Origin: Dryas octopetala
Lineage: Eukaryota > Streptophyta > Magnoliopsida > Rosales > Rosaceae
Length of the DNA stretch: 64,000 nt
Assembly (NCBI GenBank): GCA_963921425.1
Contig: OY992834.1
Coordinates: 10,461,271-10,525,270, forward strand
Reading direction: 5' to 3'
The notes under the pieces are model-generated. The model saw only the letters and a list, made by a program, of their open reading frames with translations, made no database searches and had not been told where the DNA came from. The position numbers and the translations under genes were made by a program. Below are positions 22,133 through 35,300 of this stretch, one piece after another (the first letter of the stretch is position 1; each line of letters opens with the position of its first letter).

Positions 22133-25100
22133 TCAATATCTATGGAAGACACGAACTTGTAGGCCCCCATCAATATGAAGAGTAATCATCGTCCTGTAAG
22201 TGACAACTTTGTTCCCATCGCTCATTTTGAACTCAAAACTGCTTAACAAAACAGCTAAGAAGATCTTCATCTGTCTATAAGCAAACTCCTTTCCAAGACA
22301 TATCCGCGGTCCAGCCTGTGAACCATCAGATTATGCAGAGACGTTAATGTACTTTGTTTCAGTGACATATTTAGGTTACTTCAGAGATGAGTGTTAACGA
22401 GAAGAATTAGATATAATGTGATTTGTTAAACCTGAAAGGCTGTAAACTTAAAGGGGCTCTCTGGTTGGAAGACTCCATTCTCGTTGAGCCATCTCTCTGG
22501 TCTGAACTTTTCTGCATCATCTCCCCAAATGAATTTCATCCTGCCCATTGCATAAGGTTGGTATGCTACCATATCTCCTTTCCTCACTCTGAATCCATCT
22601 GGCAGAGTATCATCAGAAAAGCATATCTTTGCATCCTGCAATCATAGCAAAATTTATGTTTCAAATTGTAATTATAAGCAGGAAATATATAAAACCTGTC
22701 AAATCAACTTGAAAGCAACTGTTGAAATGTCGGGAAGTATGAAGTATATAAAAATCGGCATAAAAAAGAATTTTTGCAGACTATCTCACACTAAAGTAGA
22801 AATTCCATGCAGTTATAAATTTTAGTTGTTTTTATGCCAACTGTTATGAAAGATGCATACAAGATAGAAAGCAAAGCAATAAAAACAAATCAAAAGGGCT
22901 TACGTAGTTAGGCCTTTGGTCAATGTGCTCTATGTGTAGGAATGGAAATGATGAGATAATTCACAGAAGTATGTGGTATTACAAGTATGTGTAGGAATGG
23001 CTTACGTAGTTAGGCTTAAATTGTATGTGCTAGTGATGATTGACTTAAATTTTCCTTACCTCTGGAACTGCAGGATAGATTCTGAGAGTTTCAGTGATTG
23101 CAGCATGGAGATACTGCATCTTTTCAAGAACAGGTTCACTCAAACTATGTGCAAACTCAGAGAAGTTTGTGATCTTTGTCAAGCCGGTCACCTGCCGCAC
23201 TTCTTGTGCAATTTTGTCTTGTACAGAAGGATGCTTGCAGAGCACATAAATGAACCATGCAAGTGTGGTTGCTGTTGTGTCTCTACCAGCAATAACAAAA
23301 TTGAGAATTATATCTCGTAAGTATACAGGATCATTCCCAGCCACTTGCAAAAACCTCGATAAAATGTCATCTCTGTTCATCTGCATTTGAGCATGAAACA
23401 AGTTTGTATGATGGTTCTACACTGAAACACAAACAGAAACAGAAACTTTAACTGGTGTTACTCACAGTCACAGAACATTTATTAGTTTTCTGCATTTGCT
23501 CAATTTTTCTGTGGATTAGCTTAAATGCGAAATCATTAACAATTTTGGTGTTTTTCTTTAAGACGGCTTCGGATCCTACATTCAGAAACTTCTTGATCCT
23601 CCAGAAGACATCAACGTAACGCCAGAGGGTCAATGCACTTGAATTATCAAAAGCATCACCAAATTTCTTGCCTTCTTCACTTGATTCACACATGTTGTCA
23701 AATTCAGCACCAAATGCTACTTGGAATATCGAATCCAAGCTTGATTTCATAAATAGATCCTACATACCAATAGCTAGTTGATTAGCATCATCAAATTGGA
23801 TTGGTACGTTTCTTTTTGAACATTGAGGTTTGCACACCCACCTGAATATCAATTGTCTGGTTGGAAGTTGCAATTTCTGACATTTTTTCAGCAAGTTTTG
23901 CTGCATTTTTTTGGAAGATTACACTGCTGAAGTCCCTCAACACCTTTGTTGAAAACTCATGGCTGGATATCTTTCTCTGTTGCCGCCACTTATCACCATC
24001 AACCGCAAAAATTCCATCACCTAGAAGATCCTTCAGAATATTGTAATTATACCATCCCTGCACAAAGTTCCTAGGAACAAGTTAGAGCCTTTCTTAATAC
24101 CAACAATTCACCAGACATTGAAAAATTTAAGTTTCATGTTGATTGCATTCAAGATTACTATTCCTAGCAACATTGTGGTCTTATCATTTAAATTTGGCTT
24201 ATTTGCACATTTAGCACTTGACTTTAAGGTTTTGTCTCAATTTATCTCCTTATATTTTTTTGTCTCACATAACCCTCTGAACTTTTATTATGTGTCTCAC
24301 TTTGCTTGATTCCATTAACTCCGTCAACACCATAGTTAAAAATGCTGACGTGGAAAGGTAATCTTGTCATTTTAGCCGTAAAATATTTTTAAAACAATAT
24401 TTAAATTAATAAAATAATAAAACTTTAAATTAAAATAATATTTTAAAAATAAAATATTTAAAATCAATTAAATTTAAAAACAAAAAAAAAAAACAAATCC
24501 CTCCCTTCCCTGTGCATGCCAGCCCCATCCCCCTCCTTTCCCTACGCATGCCAGCCCTTCCCCCTCCCCACCATTCCGGCCACCCCTCCACCTCCCTACC
24601 CGGCCACCCCCTCCACCGTCGCAGTGTCGCACCTCCCCCCCAAACCAACCCAACCCACCCGACCCCGTCGCACTCCTCCCAACCCCCACCCAACCTCCTC
24701 CCTCCCCACCAATCCCCGTCCACCCTCCCAACACAGCCCCGTCCACCCCACCCACCTAGCCCCCACCCTCCCCACCTACCTATCCCCGTCCACCACCCCA
24801 ACCCAGCCTCATCCACCCTACCTACCCAGCTCCCTCCCTCCCCGCCTACCTATCCCCGTCCACCCCCCAACCCAGCCTCGCCTCACCCCACCTCCACCCA
24901 CTTCCCCAACTCTTCCCCGCCCAGCCAAGCTCCATACCACCCAGCCCCGCCCCGCCCAGCCTTACCCTTCCCCGATCCTCCCCACACAGCCCAACCCCAC
25001 CCCAGATCGGCCCACCCCCACCCCAGATCGGCCCACCCCCAACCAGCCCTTGCTCTGCCTCGCCCAGCCCCAGCTCGGCCCACCCCCCAGGCCCAGGCCT

Positions 25101-26449
25101 TGCCCCGCCCTCCACCGCACCCAGCCCCAGACACCCAGCCACAGCCCTGCCCACCCAGCCCCATCGCACTCCCTACCCCCAGCCCCGTCGCATCCCCACC
25201 CAACAACAGCCTCCCCACCCCTTTATCTTCTTCCCTCCCCGGCTCTCTCCCCTCAACCCAGCCTACCCAGCCTCTCCCCCGCCCCCAGCCCCACCTCAAA
25301 CCCACCCCACACAATCCAGAATTTTTTTTTAATTACAATTTTTTATTTAATTAAAATTTCAAAAAATGTGAGAGGGTTGCCAACATGGCATATTGGGTCT
25401 CACAAATTACCACATGGCACCTCTGTGGCTGAAAAGACGAAATTACCTCGCCACGTCAGTATTTTTAACGGTGGTATAGACAAAGTTGACGGAATTGAGC
25501 AATGTGAGACATGGCATAAAAGTTCAGGGAGTTATGTGAAAAAAAAAAATATAAAGGGATAAATTGAGATAAAACCTTAAAGCTAGGTGCCAAATATGCA
25601 AATAAGCCTTTAAATTTATAATTATCAAGTTTAATCATTAAGATATTGAAAGGCAGCTAAATCATTAATTTTGCGGTAAGTAAACTTGGAATCTATTGGA
25701 GTTATATGGCTCAATACAAGTCATGAATATGAAATGAATTCTTTGTCAGAAATTTTCAGATAAAACTTTACACTAGCTTGGATATGATCTCAACTAGAGC
25801 AGGTGATGGTTAAGTTGAGGATAATATCGTATTAGTGGGCCCGTTGGTCAGTGTAGCGTACTATCTTGTACTCATCACCAATCATATGAGCTCATGATAG
25901 AGTCCACCATCTTCTCTCTCATAGTGAACTCCATTATGAGCTCATGTAATTGGTGATGAGTACAAGTTGAGTATCAAACATTTCCATTTTGGAGTGCCTT
26001 AATTGCAACACATTAACTTAATTTCTTTTAAAAATGCTCTTTGTCATACAGATATATGCATGTATCTATGAACATCTTCTGACAAAAGCACTCAAAGACA
26101 TCTTCCTGATTGTTTTCTTGTTAATTAAGCAGAGATGCGAGCATACCTTGCCATAGTTATCAAAGTTTGTTTTAAGTATGTACTCAACATTTGCTGGGTC
26201 GGAGGTGTAGATCTCATTCCTAAAGGGTCCGAGCAGTCTGTAAGTCTTGTACTTCCCAGCAAGCTCAGTCATGTAATCGTGCAGTCTATTGAAGTTGAGC
26301 AGCTGATGAAGTACTGTCCCAGCAACAGGTGGGTACTTCCCATTCTTCTTCTTTCCCTTGTTCAACTTCCTCGCTAGGATTTGGACAGAGAAAATGGATA
26401 GGACCAGAGCCAAAGCTGTGAAGAAAATGGGGTTTGAGAGAAAATCCAT
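22133..26449 (-). CDS. Cytochrome P450 CYP704C1-like, copy F (intact)
   Basis: Six exons at 26147-26449, 23842-24057, 23466-23759, 23060-23380, 22432-22635 and 22133-22315 give 506 aa, all phase 0 with GT/AG sites. The protein is nearly the same as E. The I-helix reads AGRDTT, ETLR is at 368-371, PERW at 424-427, and the heme loop is FQAGPRICLG with Cys452. Two features stand out. Residue 378, the last of exon 4 in the PAVP segment after the K helix, is Glu where E and G have Val. Intron 1 is about 2.1 kb because of a Mutator-like insertion at 24196-25608. An in-frame ATG at 26464 would add five residues. The predicted role is as for E, possibly with altered substrate preference. Confidence 0.9.
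24196..25608. mobile_element. Mutator-like element (MULE) with C-rich cargo
   Basis: A 1413-bp insertion in intron 1 of F, absent from E and G. It is flanked by a perfect 9-bp target duplication, TTTAAATTT (24187-24195 and 25609-25617). The ends are long inverted repeats of about 200 bp starting GGCTTATTTGCA. Between them, 24500-25310 is an extreme C-rich, G-poor tract of CCCCA/CCCAC-type repeats. No transposase is encoded, so it is non-autonomous. Capture of GC-rich sequence is typical of Pack-MULEs, but this cargo looks like expanded low-complexity DNA. Long proline-rich open frames exist only because stop codons are absent from the C-rich strand. Confidence 0.93.
25865..25966. repeat. Small hairpin, MITE-like
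   Basis: Two 39-bp arms (25865-25903 and 25928-25966) are inverted repeats starting CTTGTACTCATCACCAAT, with a 24-bp loop. It lies in intron 1 of F and is absent from E and G. No clear target duplication is seen. Confidence 0.75.
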
Positions 26450-26509
26450 GGCTGCCACAGACACAGTGACAGTGCGGTGTGGTTTGGCGTGTATATATAT
26501 TTGGTTGTT

Positions 26510-28359
26510 TATATTAGAGAGTATATATATAGTTAATGGTCAATTCATTACCAACTTGTGATTGGCATTACACATTTTGTGATGTATGTCTTCAACAAAC
26601 AACTGATGTGACCTGTTCGAGATAATGGTCAATATTTATGAACTGTTATTACTTAGGTAATAAAACTTTTTGAAAAACACTGTTTATTACAATGGTTTAT
26701 CTCATGTACTTCCAAATAAAATATAATAAAATATTGACTGGATAGTGTTTGATTTAATATGACAGCTAGGTTTTCAGATCTTGACATGAGGTGAGCTTCC
26801 AGTCTTCCATCTTGGTCTTATATTATGTAAATTTTAAATTAATCGGGACTTGGTCCCATAAAATGGTATTAAATTAATCCAGTTAACAGGTCTGACATGC
26901 CTTGGGTATCATCCCATTTGGTTTAAAGAAAAAGAAAAAGAAACGAGTATTTTGTTGCTGTAAATTTAGGTGTAGTATGTGGTGTGAAGCCTGATTTAAA
27001 TCACATTTGGTTTCTCTTGCTGCAAGTATTTTGTGCAGTATGTCATTATTTAGATGAACAGCTGAATTTTGAGACTTATTGTTACTGAAAGTCAGTAACA
27101 GGCACATTTTGTTGCATGCATGGACCAAAATCTATCACTCATTGGTTGATATGACATAATGTACTTGTCAAACATAAGTGTACGTGTTTGCTCACAATAC
27201 CTGTATGGCAGGTATATTAGTGGGCACTTTAGAGCTAAGTACATTTATAGTACTAGGAGCTGTACACACGTGCAAATATGGAGTTATTATATCTCGGGGT
27301 AGGCAAATTATGTTGTAATGTTTTAGCCACAAAAGGTTAATGTTATGCGTATTGTTACTGACTCTAAATGGCTAACAAATTAATCTTGACCAAAATCCAC
27401 TAGTTGAGGTTAATTTGGTTTGATGTCAAATATAATGTGCCTACCACACAGGTGCAGTAACTAAAAATACATTCATTTTTGTGTTTGAACCTGTGTTCCG
27501 GTTCATCAGCTACTTTGTATGTTTAAATTGGTTATGTGTTTGTGATTTAGTACTAGAGGTTAGTGGTATGCAGAATACTCAATTTTAGAGTAGAAACTAA
27601 ATTGAATTATTGGGAATATAACTCCTATGCAAATTCCAGTGGGAAGAGAATGTAAAATAGTACATTATATGTTCAAAATCGTAAAGACCAGCTCTATAAT
27701 ATATAATCTTATATGTCTCTTTATTTATTGTGAATTGATTTTATGTTAAATACTCTAATTTTTACATGTATACTAGAACACTATTTAATAAATAAATTAG
27801 TAAAATTAACATTAGTTATTATAATTATTATTACTTTATGTATCTCTCTCTGATTATGGCGTAATCTAGACCATAAAGAGAGACAATTAAAAGCAAGTGT
27901 TCTTCTAGTAAGCCGAAAATAAAGAGTGAAAAAGTTATAATAAAGTTACCATTCCTCAATCCTCAATTCCTCATAAACTCTTGAAACATGGAAACCACAA
28001 TCTCGCTTATGCGGTCAGTCTAGTGGCAGTATCTTTTCAACTTTCTTTTTTATTTAGCAAATGCAATGTGTATAGATAAAAGCCCAACTACAAGAAGGGG
28101 AAGCCCAAATTCAAAATTCAAGTCAGCCCAAACAAAACATTGTGTTGCGAAACAGGGCAGGCCTCCATTTCAAGCCCAAGTTTCGTGTTTGGACTATTGC
28201 ACATACCTTAAATATTTCCTCTGGTCTGTTTGCTATATAGCTACTTTCCTTAACCAATACCAGTTAAGTGATAGTAAGTTATTACCCATTTAGGAGAAAC
28301 TCTATTTCTCCTACCACTACTTGGAAACCTTTTCTTGTTGGGACTCCCCTAAAACACAT
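26510..28359. other. Spacer module X (second copy) and phytocyanin upstream region
   Basis: The part 26510-27610 repeats 17640-18790. The part 27690-28215 matches the orphan upstream modules at 20200-20889 and 30540-31084. No gene is supported. Confidence 0.6.
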
Positions 28360-28376
28360 TATTTATAATTTTATAT
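28360..28376 (+). promoter_or_regulatory. TATA-like region of the phytocyanin gene
   Basis: TTTATAATTTTATATG lies about 115-130 bp upstream of the ATG at 28490. The leader that follows is CT-rich near the start codon. Confidence 0.4.
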
Positions 28377-28489
28377 GCAAGACCACTCACAGTGCCTTTC
28401 ACACAAAATTTCAAGCAAATTTCTCATTGCCCTTCACATTAATTGATCACTCACTCGATTCCTCTCTCTCCTTCTCTCTGTGTTTAGTC

Positions 28490-29020
28490 ATGGCCTTCGA
28501 AAACAGTACACTGATTTTCTTGGTGGCAATGGTTATCTGTGGTAATTGTTATGGTGCTGTTTACAGAGTTGGTGACTCTAATGGGTGGACTTCTAGAGGC
28601 CTTGTTGATTACAATAAGTGGGCTTCAACAAAAGACTTCCATGTTGGTGACACCATAATTTTTGCTTACAACAATCAATTCCACAACGTGAGGCAAGTTA
28701 CCTATCAAGATTTCCAATCCTGCAACACTACTACATCTGCTATTGCAGTGTATACTTCTGGATCTGACACCATCACACTTAAAAGGCCTGACCATCTTTA
28801 TTTTCTTTGCGGTGCTCCTGGTCATTGTCAAGCCGGACAAAAAGTTGATATCAAGGTCACCCTACCTATACCAGATAGTTCGTTCGCAAGTACAAGCCCG
28901 TCACCTTCAGCCTCCCATTCTCAAGTGTCACCAAACTTAGTTATAAGCAATGCTCAAGCTCCCCAGTCATCAAAGCTTCTTACCACTTTTGTGTTATGTC
29001 TTCTCGGTCTCTTATTTTAG
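28490..29020 (+). CDS. Phytocyanin (stellacyanin-type early nodulin-like/blue copper protein)
   Basis: A single open exon of 176 codons. It has a signal peptide (1-22, ending near CYGA) and a plastocyanin-like domain (24-124). Copper ligands are His65, Cys107, His112 and Gln117, and Cys78-Cys113 form the expected disulfide. A Ser/Pro-rich linker (128-150) and a hydrophobic C-terminal tail (162-176) typical of a GPI-anchor signal follow. Gln as the axial ligand places it with stellacyanin-like phytocyanins, which are extracellular electron-transfer or signalling proteins. The ATG chosen gives a clean signal peptide; the open frame runs further upstream but without similarity. Phytocyanin genes often have one intron near the codons before the first His ligand; none is present here. 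It is the only plus-strand gene in the window. Confidence 0.92.
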   Translation: MAFENSTLIFLVAMVICGNCYGAVYRVGDSNGWTSRGLVDYNKWASTKDFHVGDTIIFAYNNQFHNVRQVTYQDFQSCNTTTSAIAVYTSGSDTITLKRPDHLYFLCGAPGHCQAGQKVDIKVTLPIPDSSFASTSPSPSASHSQVSPNLVISNAQAPQSSKLLTTFVLCLLGLLF

Positions 29021-31084
29021 AGATATTTCAAAATATTTTAGGGATGTTTGTTAAATAGGATGCTTGGTGCATTAGATGTGGTATTAATGGTTTGGTGGAA
29101 TGGTGGATATTTTTTTAACTTTAAATGTTTAGTTTGAGTAAATTATTTTTCAAAGCAAAAATATAAATAAATATATTGTTATGGTTGAAATTACTTGATC
29201 GATCAAAAGTAATTCGTAATATAGAAGGGGGGGTTTACCCCTTTTAACTTGTGTTGCAAGGCCTCGGTGCAAACGTGCATATATGCCCAACTATATTTTG
29301 ATCTATAATTTGTTGCGTGCCCTAAACCTGATCAGGCATTGAACTGAACTCATTCGGTCCATGAGGACCTTGACATCTTCCACTAGCCTTCTATAGTCCT
29401 ACAAACTCTTGAGCATCAGTCTCAAGAATAAGCCTAGCCTCCCTGGCCAGAAAATGTTTTCCTAAGAAAACTTTGAAAGAGACTTTTTCATACCCACCAG
29501 AAAGAAAAAACTTTTTTCCAAAAATACTTTTCCTTTGAAATTTGTAATTTTGGTCCAAACACAGAGCATTATGGATTCAAGCAAAAATTCTTTGCCTAGC
29601 CCACTCAATGAAAAAAAAAAAAAAAGTTTCCTAAATTTGTCTTTCTGCCTCTCTCCATCCATAACTGGTCTCTCTTATATTTTATTCTCTTAGCTATTTA
29701 GAGATTTAGGATTTATGGATTCAATTTTTATACAACAGTTGTGGTATTTCTAATTTACTTTTAAATGTTTGTAAAATTAAATGAGAATTAATATTTGATT
29801 ATCCAAATTGTTCAAGAACTCAAGGAAAACTCGTATAATTTGTTGATGTGGGAATGTGAGATTGCTTTTAAGCTCAATCTTAATTATTGAAATTGCAAGT
29901 TTGAAAACCAAGTAAGCTCTAAATTTCAATATTAAATTCTAGTTGCATATTGCTAGAAAAATATGTTTCTATTGTGTGATTTTATTTTGTAAAATATCCT
30001 TATATTTCATGTTTATAATATATTATCAATATGTTCTAGTTTATAATGTCGAATCATTTACAAATTTTGAAGAGAAGAAAAAGTTTGTGATTTTGAGTCT
30101 CAAAGTCTCAAAGTGAAGGAGTTGATACTCAAAGAGTCGAGTTTGATCCAAATTAATATTGAGAATACTACTAGTGCACGCTCTTGAACGTGATCCAAGA
30201 TTACGTCAAGTAATATGAAAGTATCCTATTAATGAACACGATAATGTTCGAAGAGCTTATAATGCACTTAGGACTATGTCCCCCCTGACTAGGTGTATCT
30301 TTTATGTTTATTAATGAAATTTTTTCGTACCGTCAAAGTTTTTTTCCCCCCCCCCCCAATTCTAATTCCTGAATCCGTCTCTGCTAACGTGTAAAAGTAT
30401 TGTTGGACGGCATATTTATCTCTGTAGGCTATAGTATTAATATCATCCACACATATTATGACACATATATTGGTTATATCATGTAGTCGTGTATCAGTTA
30501 TATTGAAAAATTTCTCGTATATGTTGATACTTGATAGTATCCTGCATTGAAATTGTAAAGACTAGCCCCTACAATATATAATCTCATAAGTCTCTTTATT
30601 TATTGTCGATTTATTTTGCATTAAATGCTTTAATTTTTATATATATACTAAAATACCATTTGATGAATAAATTTAGTAAAATCAATGGTAGTTATTACAA
30701 TTATTTATTACTTTATGTATCTCTCTTTGATCAAAAGAAATTTTCATTCACATCATAAGTCCAATGACTATTAATCGTTCTTCCACTAGCCTAAAGAGTG
30801 AAAAAGTTATAATGGGGTTACCATTCCTTATCCTCATAACTCTTTGAAAATGAAAACCATAATTTCACTTATGGGTCAGTGAGTCAGTCTAGTAGCCGTA
30901 TCTTTTCAACTTTCTTTTTTGTTCCGCAAATGCAATGCATATAGACAAAAGCCCAACTAGAAGTAGGGGAAGCTCAAATTCCAAATTTATGTCAGCCCCA
31001 GACAAAACATATTAAGAGACACAAAACATTGTGTTGCGAAACAGGGAAGGCCTCCATTTCAAGCCCAAGTTTCGTGTTTGGACT
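29021..31084. other. Phytocyanin 3' flank and orphan upstream module (unit F)
   Basis: The part 29041-29330 is unique to this unit. The part 29330-30540 repeats 19246-20200. The part 30540-31084 is another orphan copy of the phytocyanin upstream region. A- and C-runs lie near 29610 and 30345. No gene is supported. Confidence 0.55.
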
Positions 31085-31910
31085 ATTGCACATACCTTAA
31101 AAGGTTTTTTATCATTTTATTCCCTGATTTTTAACTCATTTTTTACTTCACCACCTAATAAATTTTTTTGACTCAATGTAACACCTTAATTTGATAAAGT
31201 TTTCTATGTCAGACCTCTATTATATTCCATCACATTTTCCGTAAAAAATGAGGGTAATTTGGTCTTTTCTATTTTAATTGGCCAGAGTGTTCATCATCTT
31301 CAACCTTAACCCCCTTATTTTTCAGTTTTTATCTCAATTTCACCCTTATTTTTGACCCATTAAATCTCCGCCAAAATCAATAATCTTATACTCATTTTGA
31401 AACTATAAATCTTCTCTTTACAACCATATAAAAAGAATTCAAAATGAAACTATGAAACTCGAGATAATTGTTCACAAAGACTGCAAAATTTTCTAGAAAA
31501 TTACAGATTTTCCAAATTTCTCCGAACTTCAATTTCCTTCGAATTCAACACCCCAAATAAGTTTCTTAAGTTAAACGTGTTTATAGCTTTCAAATCAATC
31601 ACCCAATATCAAACCAACCTAGAAATCAAAATCTCCATAAGAACATAAACCCCCAAAATTGAAAATTACTCAGTGCACCCTAACCCCAAAATCTCTTCCT
31701 CTCTCATTCACTCACTCTTCATCTCCTTTTCTTTCTATCTCTCGTTCACTCCTCTGTTTTTCCTTCCTCTCTTCTTTCTCTTCTCTTCTCTTCTCTCTCT
31801 CTCAGTTTCTCTTTCTTTCTCTTATGTTCTTGTTTCGGTTTGGTCTAAAACCTAGCTGCTGCCTTTTTTTTAATTAGGGTCCTTTAATTAGAAGCTCAAA
31901 ATTAGAAAGA
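31085..31910. repeat. Repeat W (second copy)
   Basis: It matches 20890-21730, with the same AAGGTTTTTTATC end and a CT-rich tract near 31730-31805. It is part of the unit F/G boundary and has no supported gene. Confidence 0.45.
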
Positions 31911-31993
31911 AAGTTAAGTCAAACTCCAACCGGCCCAAAACTTAAGTAAAAACCTTAACATGCAATTAATGAAAGATGATTTTTACAATTAAG

Positions 31994-32255
31994 AAGGAGA
32001 CTGCCATCCATGTGAAGGGTGAACATGGGTTCCATTCTTTGTTTTTCATCAGCCAATTTGAAGCGGAAGAAGCAAAGAAGAGCTATTGAAACTATCTTCA
32101 TCTGCGGGTAAGCAAAGTCCTTCCCTAGACAGATCCGATGGAGGACCTGCCTGCATATAGAACAAGTGTGACACTATTAGTGTCCAAACTTTCGGATGAT
32201 TAATCTATGTGACAAAAAAAAAAAAAAAAAAGGAAACTATGATACAAACATGAGT
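31994..32255 (-). pseudogene. CYP704A-type exon 6 and exon 5 debris, unit G
   Basis: Exon 6 homology runs 31994-32150, followed by intron 5 and a few codons of the exon 5 end. It is shorter than the equivalents beside E and F. Confidence 0.75.
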
Positions 32256-32305
32256 AATTCATTTTACTCCCTTTTGGGGAAGACATTTTGAATACCAAGC
32301 TAAAT

Positions 32306-35300
32306 TCAATATCTATGGAAGACACGAACTTGTAGGCCCCCATCAATATGAAGAGTAATCATCGTCCTGTAAGTGACAACTTTGTTCTCATCGCTCATTT
32401 TGAACTCAAAACTGCTTAACAAAACAGCTAAGAAGATCTTCATCTGTCTATAAGCAAACTCCTTTCCAAGACATATTCGCGGTCCAGCCTGTCAACCATC
32501 AGATTATGCAAAGAAGTTAATGTACTTTGTTTCAGTGACATATTTAGGTTACTTCAGAGATAAGTGTTAGCCAGAAGAATTAGATGTAATGTAATTTGTT
32601 AAACCTGAAAGGCTGTAAACTTAAAGGGGCTCTCTGGTTGGAAGACTCCATTCTCGTTGAGCCATCTCTCTGGTCTGAAGTTTTCTGCATCATCTCCCCA
32701 AATGAATTTCATCCTGCCCATTGCATAAGGTTGGTATGATACCATATCTCCTTTCCTCACTCTGAATCCATCTGGCAGAGTATCATCAGAAAAGCATATC
32801 TTTGCATCCTGCAATCATAGCAAAATTTATTTTTCGAATTATAATTATAAGCAGGAAATATATAAAACCTGTCAAATCAACTTGAAAGCAATTGTTGAAA
32901 TGTTGGGAAGTATGAAGTTTATAACAATCGGCATAAAGGCAAGATTTGCAGACTGTCTCACACTAAAGTAGAAATTTCATGCAGTTATAAATTTTAGTTG
33001 TTTTTATACCAATTGTTATGAAAGATGCATAAAAGATACAAAGGAAAGCAATAAAAACAAAACAAAGGGTTTACGTAGTTAGGCCTTTGGTCGATGTGCT
33101 CTATGTCTATGGGTGGAGATGATGAGATAATTCACATAAGGTTTCTAACAATATTCAAAACACTATCATTCTCCTTAGGTGCCAATGGACACTTTTCATT
33201 GAGTTCAAAGAACTCTTAACAGAAGTGAACAGTTAAGAATGAATTTATATTAGGAAAAAATGGAGAACCCTTCCTATGTTACAAGCACATATTGGTCTGA
33301 AAGAATTTGTCACTTAAATGAACAGGTATGTACCTATTTAAAGTATGTGCTAGTGATGATTGACATAAATTTTCCTTACCACTGGAACTGCAGGAAAGAT
33401 TCTGAGAGTTTCAGTGATTGCAGCATGGAGATACTGCATCTTTTCTAGAACAGCTTCACTCATGCTATATGCAAACTCAGAAAAGTTTGTGATCTTTGTC
33501 AAGCCGGTCACCTGCCGCACTTCTTGTGCAATTTTGTCTTGTACAGAAGGATGCTTGCAGAGCACGTAAATGAACCATGCAAGTGTGGTTGCTGTTGTGT
33601 CTTTACCAGCAATAACAAAATTGAGAATTATATCTCGTAAGTATACAGGATCATTCCCAGCCACTTGCAAAAACCTCGATAAAATGTCATCTCTGTTCAT
33701 CTGCATTTGAGCATGAAACAAGTTTGTATGATGGTTCTACACTGAAACAGAAACAGAAACAAGAACTTTAACTGGTGTTACTCACAGTCACAGAACATTT
33801 ATTAGTTTTCTGCATTTGCTCAATTTTTCTGTGGATTAGCTTAAATGCAAAATCATTAACAATTTTGGTGTTTTTCTTTAAGACGGCTTCGGATCCCACA
33901 TTCAGAAACTTCTTGATCCTCCAGAAGACATCAACGTAACGCCAGAGGGTCAATGCACTTGAATTATCAAAAGCATCACCAAATTTATTGCCTTCTTCAC
34001 TTGATTCACATATGTTGTCAAATTCAGCACCAAATGCTACTTGGAATATCGAATCCAAGCTTGATTTCATAAATAGATCCTACATACCAATAGCTAGTTG
34101 ATTAGCATCATCAAATTGGATTGGTACGTTTCTTTTTGAACATTGAGGTTTGCACACTCACCTGAATATCAATTGTCTGGTTGGAAGTTGCAATTTCAGA
34201 CATTTTTTCAGCAAGTTTTGCTGCATTTTTTTTGGAAGATTACACTGCTGAAGTCCCTCAACACCTTTGTTGAAAACTCATGGCTCGATATCTTTCTCTG
34301 TTGCCGCCACTTATCACCATCAACCGCAAAAATTCCATCACCTAGAAGATCCTTCAGAATATTGTAATTATACCATCCCTGCACAAAGTTCCTAGGAACA
34401 AGTTAGAGCCTTCCTTAATACCAACAATTCACCAGACATTGAAAAATGTAAGTTTCATGTTGATTGCATTCAAGATTACTATTCCTAGCAACATTGTGGT
34501 CTTATCATATCAATTTATAATTATCAAGTTTAATCATTAAGATATTGAAAGGCAGCTAAATCATTAATTATGCTGTGAGTAAACCTGGAATCTGTTGGAG
34601 TTGCATGCCTCAATACAAGTCATGAAATTGAAATGAATTCCTCGTCAGAAAAGTGACACAACAATCTGTATTATATTAGTGGGTGGTCCACTATTAATAG
34701 TAGTAAAGTCTTTAAAGGTCTTTTAAGATAAAACTCCACACCTAGATATGTCATTGGGTATGATCTCAACTAGATGATCTACGAGGTGGTGGTTAAGTTG
34801 AGGACAATATCGTGTTAGCGGGCTCCGCTGGTCCAATATAGCACAAGAATGGCAGAATTGTCAGAATTCTTTTTGCTAAACTAGATTTTGGTATGCCTTA
34901 ATTGCAACCCATTATTCCATTAACCTTAATTTCTTTCAAAAATGCTCTTCCTAAACAAACAGTTGTCATACAGACTTATATGCATGTATCTATAAACATC
35001 TTCTGACAAAAGCACTCTAACACATCTTCCTATTGATTATTTTCTTGTTAATTAAGCAGAGATGCGAGCATACCTTGCCATAGTTATCAAAGTTTGTTTT
35101 GAGTATGTACTCAACATTTGCTGGGTCAGAGGTGTAAATCTCATTCCTAAAGGGTCCGAGCAGTCTGTAAGTCTTGTAGTTCTCAGCAAGCTCAGTCATG
35201 TAATCGTGCAGTCTATTGAAGTTGAGCAGCTGATGAAGTACTGTCCCAGCAACAGGTGGGTACTTCTCCTTCTTCTTCTTTCCCTTGTTCAACTTCCTCG

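Larger units (their letters stand above)
21765..31945. repeat. Segmental duplication unit F
   Basis: This is the second copy of the P450-phytocyanin unit. Compared with unit E it has a 1413-bp Mutator-like insertion in P450 intron 1, a shortened P450 intron 4, the complete phytocyanin with its promoter, and an extra block of about 300 bp after the phytocyanin stop. Confidence 0.85.

Noticed and set aside
24512-25562. Long proline-rich open frames of 280 and 348 codons
   Set aside because: They lie in the C-rich low-complexity cargo of a Mutator-like element. Several frames on both strands are open only because T-containing stops are absent, and no domain or splice context is seen.
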